This document shows, piece by piece, positions 43,530 to 53,372 of a stretch of 64,000 nucleotides of DNA. A program made the position numbers and the translations under genes. Under the pieces are notes generated by a model that saw nothing but the letters and a program-made list of their open reading frames with translations, was not told the origin of the DNA and ran no database searches. Within the stretch, counting starts at the first letter, position 1, and every line of letters begins with the position of its first letter. This stretch comes from Gilvirhabdus luticola (GTDB lineage Bacteria; Bacteroidota; Bacteroidia; Flavobacteriales; Flavobacteriaceae). The stretch is from NCBI RefSeq assembly GCF_032583975.1, contig NZ_JAWHTF010000006.1; one strand, 5' to 3'.

Positions 43530-44846
43530 TTATTCTTCATTAGACGGCAAAATCCAATCGCTATGCTTAAAGGCATTCCATTCAGTATTAGCCAAATCTA
43601 CTTTGCTATTAATTAATTTTTTATAAGGTTTTCCATTTACACTTATTCTAGCATCAACAAATACTAAAACTTCTTGTCCTTGGTTTTTAAAATGTTCTTT
43701 TAAATATTGTGAGAACTGCCAGATAACATCTGGTTTGCTACTTGCTACTCGTTCTTGTTTTGGCGTCAAAAATTGTTGTAAAGTGATAGGTATTTCTTTT
43801 CCTGTATCCTTGTTTATTACTTTATAGTTTGCATACCCATGTTTAGTACGTAGCATCATTCTCCAAGATAGTCTGTGGCCTTCTTCTGTCCAAAGTACAT
43901 TGTCTTTTATTGCATAATGCCTTAAAGGAAGTAAAAGCTGTAAACTAAAGTAGATAGTAAATACACTTATAATTATATGATTTTGTTTAGGAATAATAAC
44001 TTCATTCTCCTTATAAAAAGTCTTCTTTTTTAAGAACAAGCTATGGATTGTTTTTGGCTCAAAAAAGAATAAAGAAAATGCTAAAGACATATAAGGGAAA
44101 ATACCTATTTGAAAAATCACCGAATTGAATAAGTGAAAGAAAATAGATATGATAAAGGCCCATTTCCTGGTAGACTTAAAAAGTAATAGCGGAATAATTA
44201 ATCCATCGAACAAAATACCTCCATAAGCTAAAACATAATGCAATGTTTTATTTTGAAGGAAATCTCCAACCAAAAAATAATTTTGTTTTCCTTTTAATAT
44301 AATTTCTAATGCAGAAGTATCTAACCAACCTGGATATATTTTAGCAACAGAAGCATAGGTATAAACCATAAACATCTGAAGAATAAATACCAAACTACAC
44401 CATTTGGGCATTGAATACCTAACACTGTTTGGGTTTAATTTTGCATCAACCGAAAGGTATTTATTTGCAGGTAAAAATATCATTATTGAGCTTAAAAGGA
44501 ACAACAGATAATAATGATTGTTGTAAGATGATTTTTGCATAAGGTAGGTTGCAAGCCACATCAAGGTAAACGCAATAATACTAAAGCGGTACTTGTAACC
44601 AATCATGACCATAAAAGCAAAAACACCCATCACAACATAATATAGATACATCCAATTTCCAGAAAGCGGTTGCAGCCATTCAAATCCAATAAATGAAAAT
44701 GTGAATTGCGGATCAACTAGAGTACGTTTTACCCAACCTGTTAAAATTGCTCCTATTGATTCTAAAAAACAAAGAAGCCCAAAGATAATCCTGAAAACAA
44801 TAAGTGCAGAATTATCAATACGTTTAAATAATAATTGGTTAAGCAT
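43530..44846 (-). CDS. HTTM-domain membrane protein (vitamin-K-dependent gamma-carboxylase-like)
   Basis: 438-residue membrane protein with several N-terminal helices, of the HTTM superfamily related to vitamin-K gamma-carboxylase: VFRIIFGLLCFLESI, WMYLYYVVMGVFAFMVMIGY, SYNNHYYLLFLLSSIMIFLPAN, and the soluble C-terminal EEGHRLSWRMMLRTKHGYANY and GKPYKKLINSKVDLANTEW, as seen in bacterial carboxylase homologues. It is not known whether bacterial members carboxylate glutamate. It follows ribF with an 8-base overlap (44839-44846), so the two are translationally coupled. Confidence 0.85.
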   Translation of the reverse strand: MLNQLLFKRIDNSALIVFRIIFGLLCFLESIGAILTGWVKRTLVDPQFTFSFIGFEWLQPLSGNWMYLYYVVMGVFAFMVMIGYKYRFSIIAFTLMWLATYLMQKSSYNNHYYLLFLLSSIMIFLPANKYLSVDAKLNPNSVRYSMPKWCSLVFILQMFMVYTYASVAKIYPGWLDTSALEIILKGKQNYFLVGDFLQNKTLHYVLAYGGILFDGLIIPLLLFKSTRKWAFIISIFFHLFNSVIFQIGIFPYMSLAFSLFFFEPKTIHSLFLKKKTFYKENEVIIPKQNHIIISVFTIYFSLQLLLPLRHYAIKDNVLWTEEGHRLSWRMMLRTKHGYANYKVINKDTGKEIPITLQQFLTPKQERVASSKPDVIWQFSQYLKEHFKNQGQEVLVFVDARISVNGKPYKKLINSKVDLANTEWNAFKHSDWILPSNEE

Positions 44847-45774
44847 TGTTTGATGCTATAAAATCTAAAGATGTTTGTTTGTCTTTTTTCAATTGCTCTT
44901 TTAAGCTTTCCAAGGATTCAAATTTCTGTTCATCTCTAATTCGATGTATTAATTCAACCTGAATATTTTCTTTATAAAGGGATTTCGAAAAATTGAAAAA
45001 ATGGACTTCGATACTCTGCTCATTATCACCAAGAGTTGGATTCTTACCAATATTCATCATCCCAAAAATAGTTTTTCCTTCAATTTCTGATTGAACGATA
45101 TAAACACCTTGTTTCGGGATTAGTTTATAGTTTTCTTCAATAAAAATATTTGCTGTAGGAAAACCTATGTTTTTACCCATACCTTTGCCTTCAACAACAA
45201 TTCCAGTAAGCATAAAATTATAACCTAAAAATGCATTAGCAGTTTGTACATCACCTTCATTAAGTGCAATTCTAATTTTAGTCGAACTAACTGCAACCTC
45301 ATTAATGTCTTGAACCGAAATCTCTTCAACATCAAAACTATAAATTTCACCAAATGCTCTTAAGTCGTCTATGTTAGCATTTCTATTTCTACCAAAATGA
45401 TGATCATAACCTATAATAATAGTCTCAATTTTTAATTTATCAACTAAAACTTGCTTTACAAAATCTTCGGCAGAAAGGCGTGAAAATTGTTTAGTAAATT
45501 TTTTGACCACCAGATTATCTACTCCAAGTTTTTCAAATAGTTGAGCTTTCTCATTTATAGTATTGATGAGTTTAATATTGGCATCCTTTTGCAACACCAT
45601 TCTAGGATGAGGAAAAAAAGTTAAAACAACAGCGTTAAGGTGTTTCTTGTGTGCAGTTTGAACTAATTTCTGAATTATTTTTTGATGACCAATATGAACG
45701 CCATCAAAGGTGCCAATTGTGGCAATTGTTTTATTTTTTGGAGAAAAGGAATTGAAATTACTTATGATTTTCAA
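44839..45774 (-). CDS. ribF: Bifunctional riboflavin kinase / FAD synthetase
   Basis: 311-residue enzyme making FMN and FAD from riboflavin. The N-terminal FAD-synthetase half has GTFDGVHIGHQKIIQKL and IGYDHHFGRNRNANID; the C-terminal riboflavin-kinase half has GKGMGKNIGFPTANI and the glutamate region SIEVHFFNFSKSLYKENI. Translation appears to begin at TTG 45774 (MKIISNFNSF), matching the usual N-terminus. A promoter element lies 20 bases upstream. The HTTM gene overlaps its 3' end. Confidence 0.95.
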   Translation of the reverse strand: MKIISNFNSFSPKNKTIATIGTFDGVHIGHQKIIQKLVQTAHKKHLNAVVLTFFPHPRMVLQKDANIKLINTINEKAQLFEKLGVDNLVVKKFTKQFSRLSAEDFVKQVLVDKLKIETIIIGYDHHFGRNRNANIDDLRAFGEIYSFDVEEISVQDINEVAVSSTKIRIALNEGDVQTANAFLGYNFMLTGIVVEGKGMGKNIGFPTANIFIEENYKLIPKQGVYIVQSEIEGKTIFGMMNIGKNPTLGDNEQSIEVHFFNFSKSLYKENIQVELIHRIRDEQKFESLESLKEQLKKDKQTSLDFIASNNA

Positions 45775-45793
45775 TTATAAATATTTTTAAAAG

Positions 45794-45801
45794 CAAATTT
45801 A
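45794..45801 (-). promoter_or_regulatory. Promoter -7 element of ribF
   Basis: Minus-strand TAAATTTG matches TAnnTTTG, 20 bases before the TTG start of ribF. No clear -33 element. Confidence 0.45.
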
Positions 45802-45844
45802 CTTATAATGTAACTATTAAAAAATTGGCCTAGCTCAAATTATT

Positions 45845-46369
45845 TTAGTTTAAGGTGAAAATTTCATGAATTTCGGTAATAATTTGTGGGACTTCAGTTA
45901 TCTTGAAGTAAAAATCAAGTTGATACTTATTGCCTTCAACCTTTTTTATAATTAAACTTCCTTTATCTATATCATAATATCCTGTTTGTCCTTTACAATA
46001 GCAAAATCTGGCAAAAACTACTCTAATTTTTTTTGAGTTAACAGAATTTAACTCTACTTCCAAATTATTTTTATCAAGTTCTACAAAAACTTGCTCAATA
46101 TAATGCCCATCAACCGTGTTTGGTATCTGGTTGCGTTCATACTGAAATCTTAAAAGAAGATTTTTCCCTTCAACAACTTTGTAATAGGACTCTCCTAAAC
46201 TGCCTTTTAGTTTTTCTAATGACTTGTTTTCTAAAACTTCAAAGGTGCAATTACCATCTTCCGGGCATTGAGTTGCAACCGTTTGGTCTTGGTTGAGTTC
46301 AAATGAATCTTTTTTCACCTTACAACTAAACATCGTTATACAGATAAATAATATCGATAAGTAATTCAT
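45845..46369 (-). CDS. Lipoprotein of unknown function
   Basis: 174-residue lipoprotein: MNYLSILFICITMFSCKVKKD has a lipobox with Cys at residue 16. The mature part includes QCPEDGNCTFEVLENKSLEKL near the start, a beta-rich middle and a second cysteine set FARFCYCKGQTGYYDI, which may form disulfides. The ATG at 46369 is used; the frame's TTG two codons earlier is unlikely. It stands alone, divergent from the metalloprotease. I do not recognise a named family, though similar flavobacterial lipoproteins are likely. Confidence 0.7.
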   Translation of the reverse strand: MNYLSILFICITMFSCKVKKDSFELNQDQTVATQCPEDGNCTFEVLENKSLEKLKGSLGESYYKVVEGKNLLLRFQYERNQIPNTVDGHYIEQVFVELDKNNLEVELNSVNSKKIRVVFARFCYCKGQTGYYDIDKGSLIIKKVEGNKYQLDFYFKITEVPQIITEIHEIFTLN

Positions 46370-46458
46370 ATTCAATAAAATTCCATAAAATTTAAATGAA
46401 TTTTTTGCTATTTAATAAATATCAAAGTAAATTTAATCGCCTATTAATTAATTTTACT

Positions 46459-49191
46459 ATGAAAAACTACTACTCAAAACTTCAATTAATACTTGTAGTC
46501 GTATTATTTTCAATACTACAAAGTAATGCTCAAAAGAACAACTCCGTCTGGACTAAAATTACAAAAGAAAAAATTGGTACCACTGAAAAAGTATTAAGAA
46601 AATCAGAGCCTAAAAAAGCTATTTTCTTTCAATTAAATATAGAAGCCCTTAAAACACAATTGTTAAATGCGCCATTACGAGGAGATTCTCCCAAAGTTTC
46701 AAATCTGGTCATTGAATTTCCAAACAAAGATGGAAAAATGGAATCATTTCGTGTCAAAGAAGCTCCAGTTATGGTTCCAGAGATGCAGGCGAATCATCCC
46801 GATTTACGGTCTTATGTTGGGCAGAGCATTCAAAATCCGTCAAAACTGATACGTTTTAGTGTAACGCCTTTAGGATTACATACCATGACTTTATCATCTG
46901 GGCAAGGCACACAATATATGGACCCATATACTAAAGATGGTCTAAGTTATATTTCTTACCTGAAAAAAGACTTGTCGCCTTTAAAAGAGAAATTCATTTG
47001 TCATTTTGAAGAGAACAAAGAGGTCTCCAGCAAAACTCAAGAATCTTATAATAAAGTGATGAATGCCAACGATGGCATGATGCGTACTTTTAGGTTAGCT
47101 TTAGCTTGTACTGGTGAATATGGAACTTACCATGGAGGCTCGGTGCCTTCGGTTAAAGCAGCCATGGCAGTAACTATGACACGTGTCAACGGAATATATG
47201 AGAGAGACCTATCACTTACGATGAGCATGGTAGAAAACGCAAGTATTATTTATTTAGACGGAGCCACTGATCCTTACACAAATAATAATGAGTCAACAAT
47301 GCTCGGTGAAAATCAGACAGAAATAGATACTAAAATAGGCACTGCAAATTATGATATAGGCCATGTCTTTGGTACTGGCGGAGGTGGTGTTGCAATATTA
47401 CAATCCCCATGTAGAGCTTCTGTAAAGGCACAAGGGGTTACGGGCTTGCCAAATCCAGTAGGCGATGTGTTTGATATAGAATATGTCTGTCATGAAATGG
47501 GTCATCAATATGGTGCACCGCATACCTTTAATAGTACTGCCGGTTTTTGCGGTAGTGGTGGTCAAAGAGTGGATGATAATGCATATGAGCCAGGTAGTGG
47601 CAGTACCATTATGGCTTATGCTGGTATTTGTTCTCCCGAAAATGTGCAAAATAATAGTGATGCATATTTTCATCAAAAAAGTTTACAAATGATCTGGGAT
47701 AATATTACGACAGGCTTAAGCCAATGTGCTTCTCAAATGGATACCAACAATGATAATCCTCCAGTGGCTGATGCGGGAAATAATTATACAATTCCTATCT
47801 CGACACCTTATAAATTGACCGGTGATTCTTCTGACGCTGATGGAGCCTTGGCAGAAAATGCACATACCTATACATGGGAGCAATATGATTTAAGCAACCC
47901 AGCAGATGGTAGCAAACTACCAACCGAAACAACAGCAACTGGTCCTATAGTGCGTTCTTTCGAAGGAACTACAAATCCTATAAGGTATATTCCAAGAATT
48001 ACAGATATATTAAGCAATGGAAGTGTTTCTACAACATGGGAAAAATTAGTATCTATTAATAGAGATATCAATTTTCAATTAACTGTTAGAGATAATGATG
48101 CAGATGGTGGTCAGACAGATTCGGATGGTATGACCGTGACAACAAATAATGCTGGAGGTCCTTTTTTAGTAACATCACAATCTACTTATATATCTTACCC
48201 TAGTGGATCTTCTCAAACAATCGAATGGGATGTAGCAGGAACTGACATAGCTCCTTTTAATGTATCTAACGTCAATATTTGGCTTTCTACAGATGGAGGT
48301 TTAACATATGACACTCCTTTAGCAATGAATACTCCAAATGATGGTTCTCAAAATGTGACACTTCCTAATATTCAGGAAGGGTTTTGCAGAGTCATGGTAG
48401 AAGCTGTTGGCAACATTTTCTTTAACATTAACACTGAAGATTTTTCTATTGGTGGTACAATTTCAAATGTCTGTACCGAATTTGCCTCTACAGACCCTAA
48501 TCTTCCTATTTCCATTCCTGACAATGGAGGCGCTTATGATGTTCAAACAGGAATACTTGTTGGGCAATCAGGAACCATAACAGATGTTAATGTTAGTATT
48601 GACATTACCCACACTTGGGTTGGTGATCTTGATGTTGCGGTTCAAAGTCCTGATTTTACTTTTTTGCAATTGATGGACCCTTTTAATCCATGTCAACAAC
48701 AAGATGATTTGATCGTTACATTTGATGATGATGGAGTGGCTTTTGATTGTAATCTAACAGGTAGTGATATTTCTATGCAATCAACACATGCGTCTTTAAG
48801 CGATTGGAATGGAGAAGAAGTCTCTGGATCTTGGATTATTGGTGTGGGTGATTTTGGCACAGGAGATACCGGCACATTGAATGGGTGGTCAGTTACGATT
48901 TGTTATGATGCATTTATTCCTTTAAGTATTGATGACTTTAATTTGGCTAATTTTTCAATCTACCCTAACCCAAACAATGGTGAATTTACTATAAGTTTGA
49001 AATCGTTTTCAGATAATGATATTAAAGTTGCTGTATACGATATGAGAGGCCGTAAATTGTTTACAAACGACTATAAGAACTCATCTAATTTCAGTCAAAT
49101 CATGAATTTAAACCATCTACAATCTGGAATGTATTTGGTTCATGTAAGTGATGGTGAAAGAAATGGTAGTAAAAAAATTATCATTAATTAA
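46459..49191 (+). CDS. Secreted reprolysin-type zinc metalloprotease with P-domain and T9SS sorting domain
   Basis: 910-residue exoprotease. Signal peptide (MKNYYSKLQLILVVVLFSILQSNAQ), then a propeptide with the SYVGQSIQNPSKLIRFSV stretch, then the metzincin domain with HEMGHQYGAPHTF (zinc ligands H345, H349, H355) and the downstream Met-turn region TIMAYAG. A PKD/cadherin-like segment starts at PPVADAGNNYTIPIS, followed by a proprotein-convertase P-domain (VNVSIDITHTWVGDLDVAV ... GSWIIGVGDFGTGDTGTLNGW). The last 75 residues (FSIYPNPNNGEFTISL ... LQSGMYLVHVSDG) are a type-A T9SS C-terminal signal. ATG 46459 chosen because it begins the signal peptide; 46396 adds no conserved sequence. It is followed by its own terminator and a paralogue. 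Confidence 0.92.
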   Translation: MKNYYSKLQLILVVVLFSILQSNAQKNNSVWTKITKEKIGTTEKVLRKSEPKKAIFFQLNIEALKTQLLNAPLRGDSPKVSNLVIEFPNKDGKMESFRVKEAPVMVPEMQANHPDLRSYVGQSIQNPSKLIRFSVTPLGLHTMTLSSGQGTQYMDPYTKDGLSYISYLKKDLSPLKEKFICHFEENKEVSSKTQESYNKVMNANDGMMRTFRLALACTGEYGTYHGGSVPSVKAAMAVTMTRVNGIYERDLSLTMSMVENASIIYLDGATDPYTNNNESTMLGENQTEIDTKIGTANYDIGHVFGTGGGGVAILQSPCRASVKAQGVTGLPNPVGDVFDIEYVCHEMGHQYGAPHTFNSTAGFCGSGGQRVDDNAYEPGSGSTIMAYAGICSPENVQNNSDAYFHQKSLQMIWDNITTGLSQCASQMDTNNDNPPVADAGNNYTIPISTPYKLTGDSSDADGALAENAHTYTWEQYDLSNPADGSKLPTETTATGPIVRSFEGTTNPIRYIPRITDILSNGSVSTTWEKLVSINRDINFQLTVRDNDADGGQTDSDGMTVTTNNAGGPFLVTSQSTYISYPSGSSQTIEWDVAGTDIAPFNVSNVNIWLSTDGGLTYDTPLAMNTPNDGSQNVTLPNIQEGFCRVMVEAVGNIFFNINTEDFSIGGTISNVCTEFASTDPNLPISIPDNGGAYDVQTGILVGQSGTITDVNVSIDITHTWVGDLDVAVQSPDFTFLQLMDPFNPCQQQDDLIVTFDDDGVAFDCNLTGSDISMQSTHASLSDWNGEEVSGSWIIGVGDFGTGDTGTLNGWSVTICYDAFIPLSIDDFNLANFSIYPNPNNGEFTISLKSFSDNDIKVAVYDMRGRKLFTNDYKNSSNFSQIMNLNHLQSGMYLVHVSDGERNGSKKIIIN

Positions 49192-49211
49192 AAACTTCCT
49201 ATAAAACTATT

Positions 49212-49240
49212 AAAGAGGGTTTCGGCCCTCTTTTTATTTT
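49212..49240 (+). terminator. Rho-independent terminator of the first metalloprotease
   Basis: Stem AAAGAGGG (49212-49219) / CCCTCTTT (49226-49233) with loop TTTCGG, followed by TTATTTT. It separates the two protease genes, which are therefore individually transcribed. Confidence 0.9.
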
Positions 49241-49300
49241 CAATTAAAAAGATTAAATTTGTTAGCTAGGTTCTAACGGCCTAATTTTTAAAAATTTACT

Positions 49301-52300
49301 ATGAAAAACATACTACTCCTCAAAGCGCTATGCTATACTATTTTCTTGTCTTCTTTTTTAATTCATGCACAAACAAACAATTGGATTCCAAAACAAAATG
49401 TGTCTAATGTTGAAAATCTCTTAAATTATAATATAGATAAGGATAAAACCCAATTTTATGAACTCGATTTTGAATCTTTAAAGCAAGATTTACAAGGTGC
49501 TCCTTTACGTCAACTAGATAATACATCTAATAACAAAATATCACCCTCTAAAACCTTTGTTCAAATACCTGTTTATGATGGTGTGTTTGAAACTTTTAGA
49601 ATTTACGAAGCTCCTGTTTTGGCACCTGAATTGTCTGCAAAATATCCTCAAATAAAATCCTATGTTGGTTTTAGTATAAATAATCCATCCATGAGATTGC
49701 GCATGAGTGTGTCACACCTAGGTGTGCAAACCATGGTGTCTTTTCCTAATAAGCCAACGTTATATATGCAGCCTGTTTCACATGGTTCTAAAAATCATGT
49801 CTCTTATAACAATTATGCTAAAACAACTTCTGAAGATGTATTTGAGTGTGGTACTTTGGATGAAATAATTCATAAAAATGATAGTAGTAACAGGGCTTTG
49901 TCAAATAAAGCTGCAGAAGATCAATTACTAAGAAAATTAAGATTAGCTGTTTCAACTAATGGTGAATATACTGCATATTTTGGTGGCACCAAAGCTGGTG
50001 CCCTTGCAGGAATTAATGCCTCTGTGTCTAGAGCCAACGAAGTTTTAGAGACCGACGTTGCCTTAACTTTAGAGGTTGTTGCTAACACTGAAGATGTTAT
50101 TTTCTTAAGTGCTGTGACTGACCCATATCCTGATTCACAAGGTACATGGAATTCAGATGTGCAAACTACACTTACAAGTACGATTGGAGAGGCTAACTAC
50201 GATATTGGGCATTTGTTTGCTCGATTAGCTGGAAATGGTGTTATAGGAAATGCTGGTTGTATTGGTTGTATTTGTGTAGATAATATTAAAGGAAGCGCCT
50301 GGTCTAGAAGTGGAGTGCCTGAAGGAGATAATTTTGATATTCAAATATTAAGTCATGAATTAGGTCATCAATTAGGGGCCACACACACATTTTCAGACGT
50401 TGTAGAAGGTGCTGGAACAAACTCAGAACCTTCTACAGGATCAACCATAATGAGTTACGCTGGAAACCCTCCTGCTGTACAATCAACCGCAGATCCATAT
50501 TTTCACTACCATAGTCTTAAACAAATAACCGATAATTTTGATAATAGAACCTGTTGGACAAGTACACCAATATCCAATAATCCTCCTAATGCTGATGCTG
50601 GAAAAGATTATGTCATACCACAAGGTACAGCCTATGTGTTAAGAGGTTCTGCTATCGATCCTGATGGTGGTGATACCTTAATGTACTGTTGGGAACAGAC
50701 CGATAATGGTCAAGTAACTTTTGCCAATTTTGGTCCAACTTTGACATCAGGTACTATGACTAGGTCCTTACCACCAACAACATCTTCAGATCGTTATATC
50801 CCAAATATAAATAGAGTAGTTGCTGGTCAACTCACCGAAATAAATCCTCCATCAGGTGGTGATTGGGAAACTGTTTCTACAGTTGCGAGAGATTTAAATT
50901 GGGCATTAACAGTAAGAGATAGAGAAGCCACAGCCATGGGTTTAGGTGGCCAATCAAGTTTTGATAACATGAAAATAACGGTTGTTGATGGCACACCTTT
51001 TACCATGACTTCACAAAATACTCCAGGAATAAAATGGGATCCTGGTACTGAACAAGTAATTACTTGGGATGTAGGTGAAACAGCAAATGAGATTATAAAC
51101 TGTCAAAAAATAAATATCAGATTATCAACCGATGGTGGTTTAACCTATCCTATTTTATTGGCGTGTGATACTCCAAATGATGGTTCAGAACCCATTGTTG
51201 TGCCCAACAATGCTAGTGCAGCATGCCGCATTATGGTTGAAGCAGCCGATAATATTTTCTTTGATATTTCTGACGCAGATCTACAAATTACTTCACCTAA
51301 ATCGGCTTCATTCTTAATAGATAAGTCAGATTTATGTGCTAGTTATGAAGTATGTACAAACTCCAATATTGATATTGACATAGATCTTAATACTATAGGT
51401 GCATTTGCAGGGACAGCTAACTTTAGCGTTATTAATTTACCGACTGGTGTTTCGTCTAGTTTTTCGCCAACGTCTTTGAGCGCAAATGGAACCACCACCA
51501 TGTCGCTAAGTAATTTTGGAAGTGCTGCACCTGGGGAATACATTCTTACAGTTACAGGAGATTCTGGTGCTGTTACTCGTGATATTAGTCTTACTCTTAA
51601 TGTATTTGGCGCTACGATTTCGGCACCAACATTATCTAGCCCAATTAATGGCGCAGGTGGTGTTTGGATTAAACCAGAACTTTCTTGGGATTTAGATGTT
51701 AATGCAACTTCATATTTACTAGAAATAGCTACAGACAGTGGGTTTAGTAATATTGTTCAAACCAGTAATACTCCTTTTAATAGTTTTACCACTGACAAGT
51801 TAGATACTGCATCGACCTATTACTGGCGTGTAACACCTTCCAATACTTGTGCTACTGGAACTACATCACCAACATATAGTTTCACTACCGTTAATTTGGA
51901 TTGTAACCCATACACTGCTACGGACACTCCAATAGCTATGGGAACTTCAAGCCCAGGAACATTTGAGTCTGTTATTACAGTTGCTGAAGATTTTTCTATA
52001 GCAGATATAAATGTCACTATTGATATCTCTCATACATGGGTTAAAGAATTAGTGATTACTCTAACTAGTCCCAATGGTACAGATGTAATTCTTACAGATA
52101 AGCATGGAAATAATAGCAGACCAAATCTTAATTATTCCGTTACAGTTTTTGATCAAGAAGCTACAACGCCAATTGCAAGTGGTTCACCTCCTTTTAATGG
52201 CACATTTATTCCAGATGGTGATCTTTCAACCATTTATGGTGAAATGTCCGCAGGCGATTGGACATTAACTGTTGAAGATTTAGAAGCAGGAGATGGTGGT

Positions 52301-52612
52301 TCTATAGATGAGTTTACTATTGAGTTATGTGAAGACCAACCACTCTCAATAGAAAATAATACGTTAACTGGTTTTTCTGTCTATCCTAATCCAAATAGGG
52401 GTGAGTTTAATGTGCGTTTAAATTCTACTTCTGGTGAAGCTATAACTATTAATGCCTATGATATAAGAGGTAGAAAAATTTATAATAACCGTTTTGAGCA
52501 GTTTGGGTATTTTAATGAAGCTATTGATTTAGGGCAGGTACAATCAGGTATCTATTTGATACACGTTTCTGATGGATTAAGTACTCAAGTGAAAAAAGTA
52601 ATTGTTAAATAG
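49301..52612 (+). CDS. Secreted reprolysin-type zinc metalloprotease with Fn3-like, P-domain and T9SS sorting domain
   Basis: 1103-residue paralogue of the preceding protease. Signal peptide to about residue 23; propeptide sharing SYVGFSINNPSMRLRMSV; metzincin motif HELGHQLGATHTF (H352, H356, H362) and Met-turn TIMSYAG. A PPNADAGKDYVIPQGTAYVL segment and a further beta-rich region follow. An Fn3-like domain (ATSYLLEIATDSGFSNIVQT ... STYYWRVTP) is present here but not in the first copy. The P-domain (INVTIDISHTWVKELVITLT ... GDWTLTVEDLEAGDGGSIDEF) and T9SS type-A tail (FSVYPNPNRGEFNVRL ... VQSGIYLIHVSDG) close the protein. Likely secreted for protein degradation. Confidence 0.92.
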   Translation: MKNILLLKALCYTIFLSSFLIHAQTNNWIPKQNVSNVENLLNYNIDKDKTQFYELDFESLKQDLQGAPLRQLDNTSNNKISPSKTFVQIPVYDGVFETFRIYEAPVLAPELSAKYPQIKSYVGFSINNPSMRLRMSVSHLGVQTMVSFPNKPTLYMQPVSHGSKNHVSYNNYAKTTSEDVFECGTLDEIIHKNDSSNRALSNKAAEDQLLRKLRLAVSTNGEYTAYFGGTKAGALAGINASVSRANEVLETDVALTLEVVANTEDVIFLSAVTDPYPDSQGTWNSDVQTTLTSTIGEANYDIGHLFARLAGNGVIGNAGCIGCICVDNIKGSAWSRSGVPEGDNFDIQILSHELGHQLGATHTFSDVVEGAGTNSEPSTGSTIMSYAGNPPAVQSTADPYFHYHSLKQITDNFDNRTCWTSTPISNNPPNADAGKDYVIPQGTAYVLRGSAIDPDGGDTLMYCWEQTDNGQVTFANFGPTLTSGTMTRSLPPTTSSDRYIPNINRVVAGQLTEINPPSGGDWETVSTVARDLNWALTVRDREATAMGLGGQSSFDNMKITVVDGTPFTMTSQNTPGIKWDPGTEQVITWDVGETANEIINCQKINIRLSTDGGLTYPILLACDTPNDGSEPIVVPNNASAACRIMVEAADNIFFDISDADLQITSPKSASFLIDKSDLCASYEVCTNSNIDIDIDLNTIGAFAGTANFSVINLPTGVSSSFSPTSLSANGTTTMSLSNFGSAAPGEYILTVTGDSGAVTRDISLTLNVFGATISAPTLSSPINGAGGVWIKPELSWDLDVNATSYLLEIATDSGFSNIVQTSNTPFNSFTTDKLDTASTYYWRVTPSNTCATGTTSPTYSFTTVNLDCNPYTATDTPIAMGTSSPGTFESVITVAEDFSIADINVTIDISHTWVKELVITLTSPNGTDVILTDKHGNNSRPNLNYSVTVFDQEATTPIASGSPPFNGTFIPDGDLSTIYGEMSAGDWTLTVEDLEAGDGGSIDEFTIELCEDQPLSIENNTLTGFSVYPNPNRGEFNVRLNSTSGEAITINAYDIRGRKIYNNRFEQFGYFNEAIDLGQVQSGIYLIHVSDGLSTQVKKVIVK

Positions 52613-52631
52613 TAGTAACATTGTATTAAAT

Positions 52632-52660
52632 AAAAAGTGGCTTTTCAGCCACTTTTTTAT
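52632..52660. terminator. Bidirectional terminator between protease 2 and pth
   Basis: Stem AAAGTGGCT (52634-52642) / AGCCACTTT (52647-52655) with loop TTTC, flanked by A's on the left and T's on the right, so it works for both converging genes. Its right edge reaches the pth stop codon. Confidence 0.9.
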
Positions 52661-53292
52661 TTACCATTATAATCATTCATGGTATGTTTGATTCCTGCAG
52701 TACCAAAAGATTTTATGATTTCTATAGATTTGTCTAAACGTTCAGAAAGCTTTTCTTCTTCCTCTTCAGTCCAATTACTTAATACATAATCCACTTGTTG
52801 TCCTTTACCAAAAGCATCGCTAATGCCAAATCTAAAACGATTATAATTAGTTGTATTTAATTTTTCCTGAATATCTTTCAATCCATTATGACCACCATCA
52901 CTTCCTTTTGTTTTAATACGCAGTGTTCCAAAAGGTAAATTTAAATCGTCTGTGATAACCAATAAGTTTTCTAATGGAATTTTCTCTTTTGTGAGCCAAT
53001 ACAAAACCGATTTACCACTTAAATTCATAAACGTGCTTGGCTTAAGCAAAATAAAAGTTCTGCCTTTAAATTTATAACTGGTTAGGTCTCCCAGTTTATG
53101 AGTTTCAAAGATCAAATCATTTTTAGTAGCAAGATGCTCAAGGATTTTAAAGCCAATATTATGACGTGTATTTTGATATTTTTCACCAATATTCCCTAAA
53201 CCAACGATAAGAAATTTCTTCATAGAATCTTTTTCTTCTACACTAAATGTTTTATTAGGCTTTCTGAAAAAATTTTGTAACCAATTAAACAT
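52657..53292 (-). CDS. pth: Peptidyl-tRNA hydrolase
   Basis: 211-residue hydrolase that frees tRNAs from dropped peptidyl-tRNA. Motifs GLGNIGEKYQNTRHNIGF (catalytic His in NTRHNIGF), KPSTFMNLSG and DDLNLPFGTLRIKTKGSDGGHNGLKDI define the family. A 23-residue N-terminal extension (MFNWLQNFFRKPNKTFSVEE) precedes the canonical MKKFLIVGLGN; flavobacterial homologues often show it, so ATG 53292 is kept, with 53223 as the alternative. It follows rplY on the minus strand after a hairpin. Confidence 0.95.
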   Translation of the reverse strand: MFNWLQNFFRKPNKTFSVEEKDSMKKFLIVGLGNIGEKYQNTRHNIGFKILEHLATKNDLIFETHKLGDLTSYKFKGRTFILLKPSTFMNLSGKSVLYWLTKEKIPLENLLVITDDLNLPFGTLRIKTKGSDGGHNGLKDIQEKLNTTNYNRFRFGISDAFGKGQQVDYVLSNWTEEEEEKLSERLDKSIEIIKSFGTAGIKHTMNDYNGK

Positions 53293-53309
53293 TTATACTT
53301 TGTTTTTTG

Positions 53310-53350
53310 TAAAAATAAAAAAAGCATCCTGATTTTAACAAGATGCTTTT
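53310..53350 (-). terminator. Hairpin terminator after rplY
   Basis: Minus-strand stem AAAAGCATC (53350-53342) / GATGCTTTT (53328-53320) followed by a T-rich tract. It lies between rplY and pth, so pth may rely on readthrough or its own promoter. Confidence 0.75.
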
Positions 53351-53372
53351 CATTATAAAATAGAATCTAAAT

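Noticed and set aside
43530..44846. Functional vitamin-K-dependent carboxylase
   Set aside because: The fold family matches, but bacterial HTTM proteins are rarely shown to carboxylate glutamate, so only the family name was given.
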